Source: Pediococcus acidilactici
Lineage (GTDB): Bacteria > Bacillota > Bacilli > Lactobacillales > Lactobacillaceae
NCBI GenBank assembly: GCA_024970065.1
Contig: CP103908.1
Span: 310,001 to 374,000 of the forward strand
DNA: 64,000 bases
Direction of reading: 5' to 3'
The position numbers were made by a program, and so were the translations under genes. Positions 25,773-34,391 of the stretch are shown here, piece after piece. The notes under the pieces were generated by a model. That model saw only the letters and a program-made list of their open reading frames with translations. It was not told the origin of the DNA and made no database searches. Each line of letters opens with the position of its first letter. Positions within the stretch are counted from its first letter, which is position 1.

Positions 25773-26624
25773 GTGAAACCACATTTAGTATTTATGGATA
25801 TTGACGGAACGTTGATTGACAATCACCAAAACGTTTTACCAGCAACCAAACAGGCAATTGAACGACTCCAACAAGAGGGCGTAATTTTTTACATTGCCAC
25901 TGGGCGGATGCTGTCGTTAGCAAAATTAATCCAGAAAAAAATCAACAACGATGTTGAAATTATTGCTTCAAACGGATCGGTTTACCAAAAAGGACACCAT
26001 ATCCACCAGGAGCATCTGGGATGGAACGCGTTGAAGGCCATCTACCAAATCACGATGGACTTAGGACTTTCGACAAATTTTTTCACCACCGAAATGACCT
26101 ACTATACTAACAAAAAGCCGTGGCGCTTAAGTCGGTTAGCGCGGGTCCGCGTGGTGGCGGATAAAATGGGGAACCGGGGTTTTGAAAAGATTCAGGATTT
26201 AGACCACTTGCGGCAATTAAGCAGCCAAATTATTAATGGTATCACGATTGACGATGAGCCCTCCGCGCGTTTACAAGAGGCGAAGGAACGCTTAATGGCA
26301 ACCAAATTGCTAGCAGTGTCGTCTTCTTCGCCAAATAACTTGGAATTAATTCCAAGAAGAATTTCAAAGGCTACGGCGGTCCGTGCGATTATGGATAAGT
26401 ACCAGATTCCAGTGGAAAGGACGCTGGCTTTCGGCAACGATATGAATGATTTGGAAATGATCCGCGCGGTAGGAACTGGGGTAGCAATGGGGAATAGCCC
26501 AGAGCTACTAAAAAAAGAAGCGGATGCGGTGACGGAAAGTAATTTAGAAAATGGAATAGGAAAATTTTTGGAGAGGTATTTTAACTTAGAGAGTGGAAGC
26601 CCCTGGGCAACTTCTGAGGATTAA
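25773..26624 (+). CDS. Cof-type HAD-IIB hydrolase
   Basis: A 283-residue HAD phosphatase. Motif I is FMDIDGTLIDNHQNV near the N-terminus, motif II IATGRM near residue 45, Lys in the PRRISKATA segment near 199, and motif IV GNDMNDLEMI near 223. Family members act on sugar phosphates, FMN or pyridoxal phosphate. The start is GTG at 25773, eight bases after AAGGGG; GTG at 25764 is too close to it. The last 11 or so codons and the stop lie inside an R1 element, so the C-terminus SPWATSED may be an added tail. Confidence 0.85.
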   Translation: MKPHLVFMDIDGTLIDNHQNVLPATKQAIERLQQEGVIFYIATGRMLSLAKLIQKKINNDVEIIASNGSVYQKGHHIHQEHLGWNALKAIYQITMDLGLSTNFFTTEMTYYTNKKPWRLSRLARVRVVADKMGNRGFEKIQDLDHLRQLSSQIINGITIDDEPSARLQEAKERLMATKLLAVSSSSPNNLELIPRRISKATAVRAIMDKYQIPVERTLAFGNDMNDLEMIRAVGTGVAMGNSPELLKKEADAVTESNLENGIGKFLERYFNLESGSPWATSED

Positions 26625-26727
26625 TGAAATATAAGGACTAATCACGGGTTAGGTGATTAGTCCTTATATTTAGTTAACCGGAAGAAGTTAGGGGCTGGAA
26701 CGCATTTTGGCTAGACAGCAAAGAATC
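26590..26727 (+). repeat. R1 hairpin element overlapping the 3' end of the HAD gene
   Basis: Starts AGAGTGG at 26590, inside the coding region. Outer arms AGCCCCT (26598-26604) and AGGGGCT (26690-26696), then AACTTCT/AGAAGTT, GATTAA/TTAAC-type middle pairs, and inner arms ATAAGGACTAATCAC and GTGATTAGTCCTTAT, perfectly complementary. The tail is AACGCATTTTGGCTAGACAGCA. The gene's stop TAA lies in the GGATTAA segment of the element. Confidence 0.88.
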
Positions 26728-26760
26728 CCGAAATAAAGGAATTTTTAAAGAAAAAATACC

Positions 26761-26801
26761 CGTAAATTTACGTTGACTTATATACCCGCAGAGCGTATTC
26801 T
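26761..26801 (+). promoter_or_regulatory. Promoter of the ABC exporter with a palindromic operator candidate
   Basis: TTGACT (26773-26778), 17 bases, TATTCT (26796-26801). The perfect palindrome CGTAAATTTACG (26761-26772) abuts the -35 box, where a repressor or activator could bind. No regulator gene is adjacent. Confidence 0.6.
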
Positions 26802-26841
26802 GTGTTGGAATTAAAGAGGTACCAGCAGGGAGGCGCTGATA

Positions 26842-27774
26842 ATGAATGCAAAAAAGGTATTAGACGTGCAACAAATCCAAAAGAACTTTGGTAAAGTCCA
26901 CGCGTTGCGAAACGTTACCTTTCAAGTGAGCCGCGGCGAAGTTTTTGGCTTTATTGGACCCAATGGTGCGGGAAAAACGACAACAATTCGGGTGATTTTG
27001 GGGATTATTAAGGCAAGTGCAGGAAAAGCTACCATGTTTAACCAGGATGTTTGGCAAAATCGAGTGGCAATTCATCGTAGACTTGCTTACGTACCAGGTG
27101 ATGTATATTTGTGGCCAAATCTGACTGGTGGCGAAATCATTGATTTATTCCTAAAAATGAACGGCGAAAAACACTCTAAGCGGACTGATGAATTAATTGA
27201 ACGTTTTGATTTGGACCCGAAGAAAAAGGCGCGGACTTATTCAAAAGGAAATCGGCAAAAAGTGGCGTTAATTGCGGCTTTCTCCCAGGAAGCGGAGTGT
27301 TACATTTTTGATGAACCCACCTCGGGGCTAGATCCCTTGATGGAAGAGATTTTTCAAGAGGAAGTGTTAAAACTTAAGAACGAAGGAAAGGCAATTCTAT
27401 TGTCTAGCCACATATTATCTGAAGTGGAGCGGATGTGTGATCGAATTGCAATTATCCGCGAAGGTACCATTATTGAACAAGGAACTTTAGATGAAATGCG
27501 GCACCTCACCCGCACTCAAATCACCGTCACGACCAGCGACGATGCTGAAATAGTCAAGAACATTTCTGGAGTGCATGGGTTTAGCATTGACCAACGAACT
27601 CCCAAAAAAATTAGTTTTTCTGTTGATACAGAAGCCGTGGGCGAAGTGATGAGGGTGTTAACGGAGAAAAATATTTTAGCAATTCAAAGCACCCCACCAA
27701 CTTTAGAAGACCTATTCCTGAGATACTACAAGCAAGGCTCGGACCAACGTAAGGTGACTGATCATGAAAAATAA
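26842..27774 (+). CDS. ABC exporter ATP-binding protein
   Basis: A 310-residue ATPase. Walker A is GPNGAGKTT near residue 39, the signature is YSKGNRQKV near 137, Walker B is CYIFDEPTSG near 154 and the switch His is in LLSSH near 190. The last 90 residues form the extra domain common in drug-resistance ATPases (DrrA-like). It pairs with the membrane protein whose gene overlaps its end by 11 bases. GGGAGG precedes the ATG. Substrate unknown; the family exports antibiotics and lipids. Confidence 0.92.
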   Translation: MNAKKVLDVQQIQKNFGKVHALRNVTFQVSRGEVFGFIGPNGAGKTTTIRVILGIIKASAGKATMFNQDVWQNRVAIHRRLAYVPGDVYLWPNLTGGEIIDLFLKMNGEKHSKRTDELIERFDLDPKKKARTYSKGNRQKVALIAAFSQEAECYIFDEPTSGLDPLMEEIFQEEVLKLKNEGKAILLSSHILSEVERMCDRIAIIREGTIIEQGTLDEMRHLTRTQITVTTSDDAEIVKNISGVHGFSIDQRTPKKISFSVDTEAVGEVMRVLTEKNILAIQSTPPTLEDLFLRYYKQGSDQRKVTDHEK

Positions 27775-29374
27775 AATGAAGGGTTATGGTCTCTTAACGG
27801 TGTTAAATTTGCGTCGTGACCGTTTAAACATTGGCGTATGGGTTTTAGTATTAGCGGGGCTGATGGCCAGCGTGGCATTTAAATTTGAAACGTTATACGG
27901 AACTCGCCAAGCGATTGCAACAATCAAGTCGACCCTTGATACGCCAGCAATGCAAGCTTTCTTTGGTACCTTTAAGACACCGCTAAAAACCAGTGGAGAT
28001 CTCTTTGCAACTGAAATGCTGATATTTATGGCAATCGCGATGATTGCAATGAACATTTATTTTGCAATTCGCGCCACGCGTGCAGAAGAGGATCGGGGGC
28101 AGACGGAATTACTAGTAGCGCACGATGTTGGAAGCTGGTCAATAATTTTGGCAGCATTCACGGAATTACTCATAATTGACGCGGCGACGGGCGTACTATA
28201 TAGCTTTGCGATTCAATTTAGCTCTATGGCAGGAGTGAACGCGAATGGTGCGTGGCTGATTGGGCTAAGTTTGGCAGCGATGGGATTATTATTTGGCGTC
28301 ATTGGTTTATTAATGGCCCAAATTTTCGACAACGCTCGTTCTGCGACGATTGCTAGCTACTTGATTTTTGGGGCGATGTACGTTGCCCGTATGTTTACCG
28401 ATCTCAAGGCTCCGGACCACACTTGGTGGATTCCCATGGGGTGGATTGAAAAAATTGATGCTTTTCATGGCAACAATTGGACTCCAGTTTTCTTAACGTT
28501 AGGTTTAGGAATCATCATGGGGTTAGTGGGCTTAGGAATTAATCAACGGCGAGATGTGGGATCTGGCATTTTTAAGGGATCAACGGGCCGGGCCCGGGCG
28601 ACGTGGACTTTACGTGGGCCCCTCACGTTAATTGAACGATTACAACGGCACGGCAACTGGATCTGGCTGATTGCATTATTTGTCCTAGGAGGAATGTTAG
28701 GTTCAATATTTAACACGGTGGGGGACATTCTAAAATCTAACCCGACCATGCAGCTAGTTATGCAAAAGTCGGCGGTGCGCAGTGCTAATCACCAGATTTT
28801 GCTTAACTTTATTTCAATTATCGGGATGATTATGGCCGTTTTAGGAACGATTCCAGCGGTGATGGGGGTTAACAAGCTGCATAGTGACCAGCAACACGGG
28901 TATCTGGAAAATGTCTATGCTAAGGCGGTTTCACGAAATCATTTAATGACCGCTTACGTGGTCAACGCGGTAGGAATTGGGATTCTGGGATTTGCAGCAG
29001 GATTGCTCGGTGTTTACATCGCGGGAAATTTAGCGCTGTCCCAAGGCGATATTAGTTTTACAGCGTACGTAAAGACTTTTGTGGCCTTTGCCCCGACAAT
29101 TATTTTGACCATTGGATTAGCGGTTTGTTTCAATGGGATAGCTCCAAAGTTAAATGGGGTTACCTGGCTGTATTTAGGCTACGCATTTTTTACCAGTTAT
29201 CTCGGTGGTTTACTTAAATTACCGGATTGGACTAAACAACTTACCGGATTAGGATGGACCAAAATGGTTCCTTTAGACCAGGTTAATTACAATTACGTGT
29301 TGGTTTTGACGGCGTTGGGAGTAGGATTAATGCTGGTTGGGTACGGAGGATTTAACCATCGCGACCTCGCTTAA
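27764..29374 (+). CDS. ABC exporter membrane protein (polyketide-antibiotic exporter-like)
   Basis: A 536-residue membrane protein with about 12 hydrophobic segments in two six-helix halves (roughly 20-250 and 300-530). The layout and the LNLRRDRLNIGVWVL start resemble permeases annotated as polyketide or tetronasin exporters in Gram-positive bacteria. It overlaps the ATPase gene by 11 bases, so the two are translated together and form one exporter. A bidirectional terminator follows. Confidence 0.85.
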   Translation: MKNKMKGYGLLTVLNLRRDRLNIGVWVLVLAGLMASVAFKFETLYGTRQAIATIKSTLDTPAMQAFFGTFKTPLKTSGDLFATEMLIFMAIAMIAMNIYFAIRATRAEEDRGQTELLVAHDVGSWSIILAAFTELLIIDAATGVLYSFAIQFSSMAGVNANGAWLIGLSLAAMGLLFGVIGLLMAQIFDNARSATIASYLIFGAMYVARMFTDLKAPDHTWWIPMGWIEKIDAFHGNNWTPVFLTLGLGIIMGLVGLGINQRRDVGSGIFKGSTGRARATWTLRGPLTLIERLQRHGNWIWLIALFVLGGMLGSIFNTVGDILKSNPTMQLVMQKSAVRSANHQILLNFISIIGMIMAVLGTIPAVMGVNKLHSDQQHGYLENVYAKAVSRNHLMTAYVVNAVGIGILGFAAGLLGVYIAGNLALSQGDISFTAYVKTFVAFAPTIILTIGLAVCFNGIAPKLNGVTWLYLGYAFFTSYLGGLLKLPDWTKQLTGLGWTKMVPLDQVNYNYVLVLTALGVGLMLVGYGGFNHRDLA

Positions 29375-29394
29375 AATTAATCCTTAAGCAAAAC

Positions 29395-29427
29395 AAAAAG
29401 CAGGGATGTTTAATCCCTGCTTTTTTG
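29395..29427. terminator. Bidirectional terminator
   Basis: Arms AAAAAGCAGGGAT and ATCCCTGCTTTTT, perfect, with T-runs on both strands, between the ABC exporter and the CNNM/CBS gene. Confidence 0.88.
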
Positions 29428-29436
29428 GTATCTAGA

Positions 29437-30822
29437 TCAATCGGTAAAGTGATCTACTTCCGGAACGACCGGCGGTACGTCGGCAAGTTCTTCAGGTTTT
29501 AACTTATGAACCAAGAACCAGTCGATATGCGCATTTTCGTTATCAAGTACTTCGAAATCGTAGTTTTGGATCCGAACGTGTTCGTGCACCTTGATTTCTG
29601 GGTTGTGATCGATGACGTAACCACCAAGGGTAACCACGTCTTCTTCTTCAAAGTCGGGCACGTCAATCCCAAAGTACCGTTCAAAATCGTACACCGTCAT
29701 TTTTCCGCTAACCTTGAAGTAACCGTCGGCTTCTTTATGAATGTAGTCTCCCGAAACGTCGTCGATTTCATCATTGATGTTGCCAAAGACTTCTTCATAA
29801 ATATCCTTATCGGTAATAATTCCACTTGTTCCACCGTATTCGTCAACTACTACGGAAATTGGCACTTGCTTTTTGATCATTTGTTCCAAAACATCTTGCA
29901 ATGCTAAGGTTTCAGGAACCGTAATGATGTTACGAAGCAATTTGCTAACCTTAATGTCGCCATCCACCTGACTTTGACGGATGATGTCGTAGTTGTAGAT
30001 GTAACCAAGGATTTTATCCTTATCGTTATTGGCAACTACTGGAAAACGACTAAAGCGGCTTTGTAAGTATTGGCGTAACGCATCATCTACCGTACTATCA
30101 ACGTCTAAAACCACTAACTGAGTCCGGTCGATCATAATATCTTTGGCGACCTTATCATTAAAGTCAAAGGCCCGTTGCATATAAACGTAGTCGTTCTTAT
30201 CTAATTCTCCGCCGCTAACCGCGTTTTTAGAAAGGTTTAAAATTTCCGCTTGGGAGAAGATTTCCGAATTTTCATCGGCAGGTTGCATACCCATTAACCG
30301 AACAATTCCGTTAGCCGAAGCGTTCAATAACCACACGAATGGATAAAAAGCAGTGTGGAAATAGTGGAGTGGGGTTACCACCCACATCAAAACTTTCAAC
30401 GGAATGTCGATACTGATGTTCTTGGGAACAATTTCGGTGATTACCACTTCTAAGTAAGTTAGTAGTAGAACCCCGATTACTGCCCCCACAATGTGTAGCG
30501 AGGCACTGTTAACCATGTGTGTAGCCCCAAATAGTTCGACCACGAAATATTCAACCGTTGATTCACCAATCCAACCGAGGATGATCCCACAGATTGAGGT
30601 ACCAACCTGAGTAGTTGAAAGATATTCGTTTAGGCGACTAACCATCCGCATTGCCAATCGATATTTCTTTCGCTTGCGAGCGCTAGTGGCTTCTTTTTCG
30701 GCTTCTTCTAAGGCACTAGGCCGGGTTTGCACAAGGGCAAATTCGGCGGCAACGAAGAAGTAAGCTAATATAAAAGTGATAAGTATCACAATCAGGTTAG
30801 AGACTATCTGACCGCTATCCAA
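29437..30822 (-). CDS. CNNM/CBS-domain membrane protein (HlyC/CorC family)
   Basis: A 461-residue protein. The CNNM transmembrane domain is about residues 1-190 with three to four segments (VAAEFALVQTRPSALEEA near 25, TEIVPKNISI near 128), followed by two CBS domains (about 210-335, MIDRTQLVVLD and SVVVDEYGGTSGIITDKD) and a C-terminal CorC/HlyC domain (DGYFKVSGKMTVYDFERYF). Members affect magnesium or cobalt export; the name hemolysin is historical. The start appears to be TTG at 30822, with GGGGA upstream; no ATG fits near. Confidence 0.88.
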   Translation of the reverse strand: MDSGQIVSNLIVILITFILAYFFVAAEFALVQTRPSALEEAEKEATSARKRKKYRLAMRMVSRLNEYLSTTQVGTSICGIILGWIGESTVEYFVVELFGATHMVNSASLHIVGAVIGVLLLTYLEVVITEIVPKNISIDIPLKVLMWVVTPLHYFHTAFYPFVWLLNASANGIVRLMGMQPADENSEIFSQAEILNLSKNAVSGGELDKNDYVYMQRAFDFNDKVAKDIMIDRTQLVVLDVDSTVDDALRQYLQSRFSRFPVVANNDKDKILGYIYNYDIIRQSQVDGDIKVSKLLRNIITVPETLALQDVLEQMIKKQVPISVVVDEYGGTSGIITDKDIYEEVFGNINDEIDDVSGDYIHKEADGYFKVSGKMTVYDFERYFGIDVPDFEEEDVVTLGGYVIDHNPEIKVHEHVRIQNYDFEVLDNENAHIDWFLVHKLKPEELADVPPVVPEVDHFTD

Positions 30823-31043
30823 AAATAATTCCCCATTTCTTTTTTCTCGTTATTGTTATATTATACAACGTTAAAATTCAAATTAGTATGCCAAGAACCG
30901 TACTTTACCGAAACTAACGGGATATTTCAAGGAATCATTAATAAAAATTAAAACGATTTGAAAAATGTAATAATTGTAATCGCTTTTATTGGTGGTATGA
31001 TGATGTTGTTAAAAAGTCGTAAGTTTTATCTGGAGGTATGGAA

Positions 31044-31982
31044 ATGAAGAAAATTAACGTGGGCGGTATGCAAGCTTCCAACGTGGCGTTAGGAATCATG
31101 CGGATGGATACGCTCTCCGACGAAAAGGCCGCGGAAGTAATTGATGCGGCTGTAGATGCGGGGATTAACTATATTGACTCGGCAGATTTATATGGTCACG
31201 GAGCATCAAGCACAAAGTTCAAGGCCGGACTTAAGTTAGCCAAGGCTAGTCGCGATGAACTGTACATCCAATCCAAGGGTGGCATTGTTAGTGAAAATGA
31301 TGGGGACATTCCGTACGGTAACCGTTATAACTTCAGTAAGCAGCATTTGATTGCGGTGGTAGACGGGGAACTCCAACGTTTGGGTGTGGATTATTTAGAT
31401 TCCTTTTTACTTCACCGGCCAGACCCATTGATGGAACCAGAAGAAATTGCGGAAGCCTTCGACGAATTACAAACGGCAGGAAAGGTTCGGCACTTTGGGG
31501 TATCCAACTTTAACCCAATGCAAGTAGAGTTGGTGCAAAAATACTTAAAACAGAAGCTAATCATTAACCAGCTCCAATTTGGCATTATGCATACGGGGAT
31601 GATTGACTTTGGTATGCACACCAACATGACTGACGACCGGAGCGTCAACCACGATGGTCAGATTCTTGAATATTCCCGGATTCACGACATGACGATTCAA
31701 GCGTGGTCACCTTACCAATACGGATTCTTCGACGGGGTGTTCATTGATAATCCGAAGTTCCCTGAGTTGAATAAGAAAATGCAAGAAATTGCGGATATTT
31801 ATGGGGTAACCAAGAATGCCATTGCGACGGCATGGATTTTACGCCATCCCGCCCAATTCCAAGTGTTATTAGGTACCATGAATCCGCAACGGATTAAAGA
31901 ATCGGCAGCCGGTAGCGACGTGGAACTTACCGGACAAGAATGGTACGACATTTACTACGCTGCGGGCAACGATTTACCATAG
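31044..31982 (+). CDS. Aldo/keto reductase
   Basis: A 312-residue TIM-barrel NAD(P)H oxidoreductase of the YdhF-like group. The catalytic tetrad is visible: Asp in YIDSADLYGHG near residue 49 with Tyr following, Lys in YIQSKGG near 82 and His in SFLLHRPDPL near 120. RHFGVSNFNPMQVELV and the KNAIATAWILRHPA and LLGTMNPQRIKES cofactor segments are typical. ATG 31044 is eight bases after GGAGG, better than ATG 31038. The substrate is probably a sugar-derived or toxic carbonyl. Confidence 0.88.
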   Translation: MKKINVGGMQASNVALGIMRMDTLSDEKAAEVIDAAVDAGINYIDSADLYGHGASSTKFKAGLKLAKASRDELYIQSKGGIVSENDGDIPYGNRYNFSKQHLIAVVDGELQRLGVDYLDSFLLHRPDPLMEPEEIAEAFDELQTAGKVRHFGVSNFNPMQVELVQKYLKQKLIINQLQFGIMHTGMIDFGMHTNMTDDRSVNHDGQILEYSRIHDMTIQAWSPYQYGFFDGVFIDNPKFPELNKKMQEIADIYGVTKNAIATAWILRHPAQFQVLLGTMNPQRIKESAAGSDVELTGQEWYDIYYAAGNDLP

Positions 31983-32032
31983 GCGATGAAAAAAGCAGCT
32001 AAAAAATTATTTTGGAACTTTGCTTTTTAATG

Positions 32033-32146
32033 AAGCCAAAGGTTAGTTTATTTCGCTCAACTGAAAAGCGACCATCATGCCCAATTCAGGCATAATGGCC
32101 GCTTTTCGGTTAGTGCTTACAAACTACTCGACTTTTGTCCCACACT
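32033..32146 (-). repeat. R2 dispersed hairpin repeat, copy c
   Basis: Minus-strand start GTGTGGGACAAAAGTCGAG, 13 bases after the end of the next gene. The central hairpin pairs GAAAAGCGACCATCATGC (32063-32080) with GCATAATGGCCGCTTTTC (32090-32107), differences being G-U pairs. An outer stem AGTTTATTTCGC with GCTTACAAACT is partly paired. Likely a terminator for both convergent genes. Confidence 0.8.
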
Positions 32147-32158
32147 CTTTTTTAGTAA

Positions 32159-32485
32159 CTATTGCTTATTGACGTCACTAATTTTCATAGTAATGTTTTT
32201 AGGTTTGTCTTGGACGACCACGATGGTTCCCTTGCCAAGAAAGTCCTTCGAACCGCTGTATTTGATAGTGTATTCCTTAGCAACGGCGCCCGAGTTTTGA
32301 AGACCCATAACGTAAATTTCGTCATCGGTAAAATCATCACTAAAGGCAAACGCAATTACGGGAGTGACCACGATTTGGTCCTTCTTCATTTGTTTTACCG
32401 TGTCCCACAAACCGTTAATTACTTCGCTTGGGAACTGTTCTTTAACTTCGTCAGCAACTTTTCTTTTTTTAGTTGGATCAAACAT
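32159..32485 (-). CDS. Small protein, possibly DUF960 family
   Basis: A 108-residue soluble protein. It starts MFDPTKKRKVADEVKEQFPS, has GLWDTVKQMKKD and ends as a beta-rich half. The start fits the layout of DUF960 (short protein with FDP.KKR and a LWD motif), but I am not sure of the family. ATG 32485 is eight bases after GGAGG. Function unknown. Confidence 0.55.
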   Translation of the reverse strand: MFDPTKKRKVADEVKEQFPSEVINGLWDTVKQMKKDQIVVTPVIAFAFSDDFTDDEIYVMGLQNSGAVAKEYTIKYSGSKDFLGKGTIVVVQDKPKNITMKISDVNKQ

Positions 32486-32633
32486 TTTAATTTCCTCCAC
32501 CTACGAATAATATGAATAGATTACCATAAAAGATTGCTTTTGATAAATATTGTTTATCATACGAGGTTATCTAGTTTATAATACTAGGTGATGGTGTTAT
32601 AATAAAGGAAAACAAAGTAAGGAGGTTTTAGCA

Positions 32634-33164
32634 ATGAGTAACTATAAAGAATATCAACGGTGGTTGGAGCTAGTTAGCCGGGTGGAATTACCACACTGGG
32701 ACGATTTGCCAAACTTTGATTTGTATATGGATCAAGTAGTGGCGTTGATGACGGAATACACGGGACCTTTAGGCTTGGAAGTAGTAACCCCAACGATGAT
32801 TAATAACTATGTGAAGAATAAAGTGATTGTCGCACCAACGAAGAAGAAGTATCAGGTGATGCAAATCGCGGACATCCTCTTGTTGACGTTGCTAAAACAA
32901 TCCTTTTCGATTCAAGAGATCCGTTCGGGAATTGACCGGGTAACTGCAAGTGAGTATCCAAAGCAGGCGTACGACCGGTTTATTGATTTACTAAATAAGA
33001 AAATTAGTTTGATTGGTAAATCAAGACCAGATCGCCACGCGGAAAATTTAACGGATCAACTACTGGAAGCAGCATCAGATATGGTGGTGGACCAGTTGGA
33101 AACCAACCAACTAGTAAAAATAGTAAAGAATTCAAAGTCGCATGAACCGACGAAAATAAAATAG
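32634..33164 (+). CDS. DUF1836-domain protein
   Basis: A 176-residue protein with a helix-turn-helix-like N-terminal half: LEVVTPTMINNYVKNKVIVAPTKKKY resembles the MerR-like segment of DUF1836, where a TPTMINNYVK motif is typical. The rest is helical and charged. It is probably a DNA-binding regulator whose target is unknown. AAGGAGG precedes the ATG. The stop TAG at 33162-33164 is shared with the start of an R1 element. Confidence 0.82.
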   Translation: MSNYKEYQRWLELVSRVELPHWDDLPNFDLYMDQVVALMTEYTGPLGLEVVTPTMINNYVKNKVIVAPTKKKYQVMQIADILLLTLLKQSFSIQEIRSGIDRVTASEYPKQAYDRFIDLLNKKISLIGKSRPDRHAENLTDQLLEAASDMVVDQLETNQLVKIVKNSKSHEPTKIK

Positions 33165-33402
33165 AGTGCGTAGAAACCCGGGTAAACCTTGAGGATTAAC
33201 GGAATTACGCCACTAATTGCGGTTTGGGCAATTGGTGGCGTAATTTGGTTAACCGGAAAGGTTTGGGTTACGGAGCACGTTTCAACTATGCGGCATAGAA
33301 AGAACGGAATTAGGGACGAATCGCGGGTTAGGCGATTGGTCCCTAATTTGGTTAGCCGCAGAGGGCTGGGGTCCATAACGCGTTTCAACTATGCAGCATA
33401 TA
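33163..33402 (+). repeat. R1 hairpin elements, complete unit plus partial unit
   Basis: Unit A (33163-33300) starts AGAGTGCG on the stop codon. Outer arms are AAACCC/GGGTT and AAACCTT/AAGGTTT, middle GGATTAAC/GGTTAACC, inner arms AATTACGCCACTAATTGC and GCAATTGGTGGCGTAATT. Unit B (33301-33402) lacks the outer 5' arm; its inner arms are AATTAGGGACGAATCGC and GCGATTGGTCCCTAATT. Both end with the GTTTCAACTATG tail. The next 150 bases up to the RpiR gene show nothing I could identify except its ribosome site. Confidence 0.9.
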
Positions 33403-33552
33403 AAACTGTCAGTTGGGTGGATAATTTTTTAGGGTGAATGTTTGCACAGAACCTTGTTAAACTAGCCAAAGCATGTAAAATTAGTTTTGGAAATAATAGG
33501 ATATCAATATTTGCGGACGTAAATAATATCTACCCAAAGGAAGTTTAAAGAA

Positions 33553-34302
33553 ATGAAGTTTGCCATTCGCGCGCAAAATCTCGAATATAAGCTCACGGAA
33601 ACTGAAGAAAATATTGTCGAGTATATTTTGGTACACCAAGCTGAGGTAATTAACATGAAAATCGTTACCTTGGCGGAACGCTTTTTTACCGTGCCAAATA
33701 CCATTACTAGATTTTGCCGTAAGTTAGGTTATGGCGGATTTACCGAATTAAAAGTTGAACTGCGCCACGAACTCCTCGAAAAGCAAACTGGCAATCAACA
33801 ACTGGCTTTAATTGAGGAAAATTTCGGATTAGTTGATGAAAAGCGGGAAATAAAATTAGCTAAATTGCTTCAAAAAGCACGTTTGGTTAACTTTTATGCG
33901 CAAGATCAAACCCATTTGATTGCTGAATTAGGGGTAGAATGTTTTCAAGTTTTAGACAGCAAATTTCAGCTCTTAGGTTACGAAAAAGAGGTGTTGAGCC
34001 GAATTAACAATGGAGCAGGGGACGTCTTCTTCTTTATTTCAATTTCAGGAGAAACACCTGCGATTGTTAATTTAGCTAAAAAAGCCAAGGAGCGGGGACA
34101 TCAGGTGGTTAGCTTAACCAATCTATCAAATAATTCGTTATCGGCAATCGCGGACGTTGCCATTTATTGCTTGACGGAGGTCACTTACATTGCGGGAATC
34201 GAAGTTACTGATAAAACTCCGATGTTTGTGATTTTGCAATCCCTGTTTCAGCGTTACTTAGAATTGTGTAAAATTACACCAAAAAAGACCGAAACGTTGT
34301 AG
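33553..34302 (+). CDS. RpiR/MurR-family transcriptional regulator
   Basis: A 249-residue regulator. An RpiR-type HTH is at about residues 1-75 (IVTLAERFFTVPNTITRFCRKLGYGGFTELK) and a sugar-isomerase (SIS) domain follows (DVFFFISISGETPAIVNLAKKAKERGHQVVSLT), which would bind a phosphosugar. It stands directly before a PTS gene and most likely controls it in response to the imported sugar phosphate. A terminator overlaps its last codons. Confidence 0.9.
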   Translation: MKFAIRAQNLEYKLTETEENIVEYILVHQAEVINMKIVTLAERFFTVPNTITRFCRKLGYGGFTELKVELRHELLEKQTGNQQLALIEENFGLVDEKREIKLAKLLQKARLVNFYAQDQTHLIAELGVECFQVLDSKFQLLGYEKEVLSRINNGAGDVFFFISISGETPAIVNLAKKAKERGHQVVSLTNLSNNSLSAIADVAIYCLTEVTYIAGIEVTDKTPMFVILQSLFQRYLELCKITPKKTETL

Positions 34303-34316
34303 TTTCGGTCTTTTTT
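34281..34316 (+). terminator. Terminator at the end of the RpiR gene
   Basis: Perfect arms AAAAAAGACCGAAAC and GTTTCGGTCTTTTTT with a six-base loop. Its left arm codes for the last residues of the RpiR protein. It separates that gene from the PTS gene, which must have its own promoter. Confidence 0.88.
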
Positions 34317-34361
34317 TCTAATTTTGCCGTTTGACCGCCGTTACAATGGTACCCTTAACTC

Positions 34362-34377
34362 AATAAAACGATTACAT
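34362..34377 (-). promoter_or_regulatory. cre-like site before the PTS gene
   Basis: On the minus strand, ATGTAATCGTTTTATT. It fits the cre consensus except for one position and differs from the site before the fructokinase gene by a single base. It lies about 15 bases before the PTS start codon, a place where CcpA would repress. Confidence 0.5.
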
Positions 34378-34391
34378 AGGAGGTTACCTTT

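Noticed and set aside
34281..34316. Frameshift in the RpiR gene near its end
   Set aside because: The frame is intact; the terminator arm simply overlaps the last codons.
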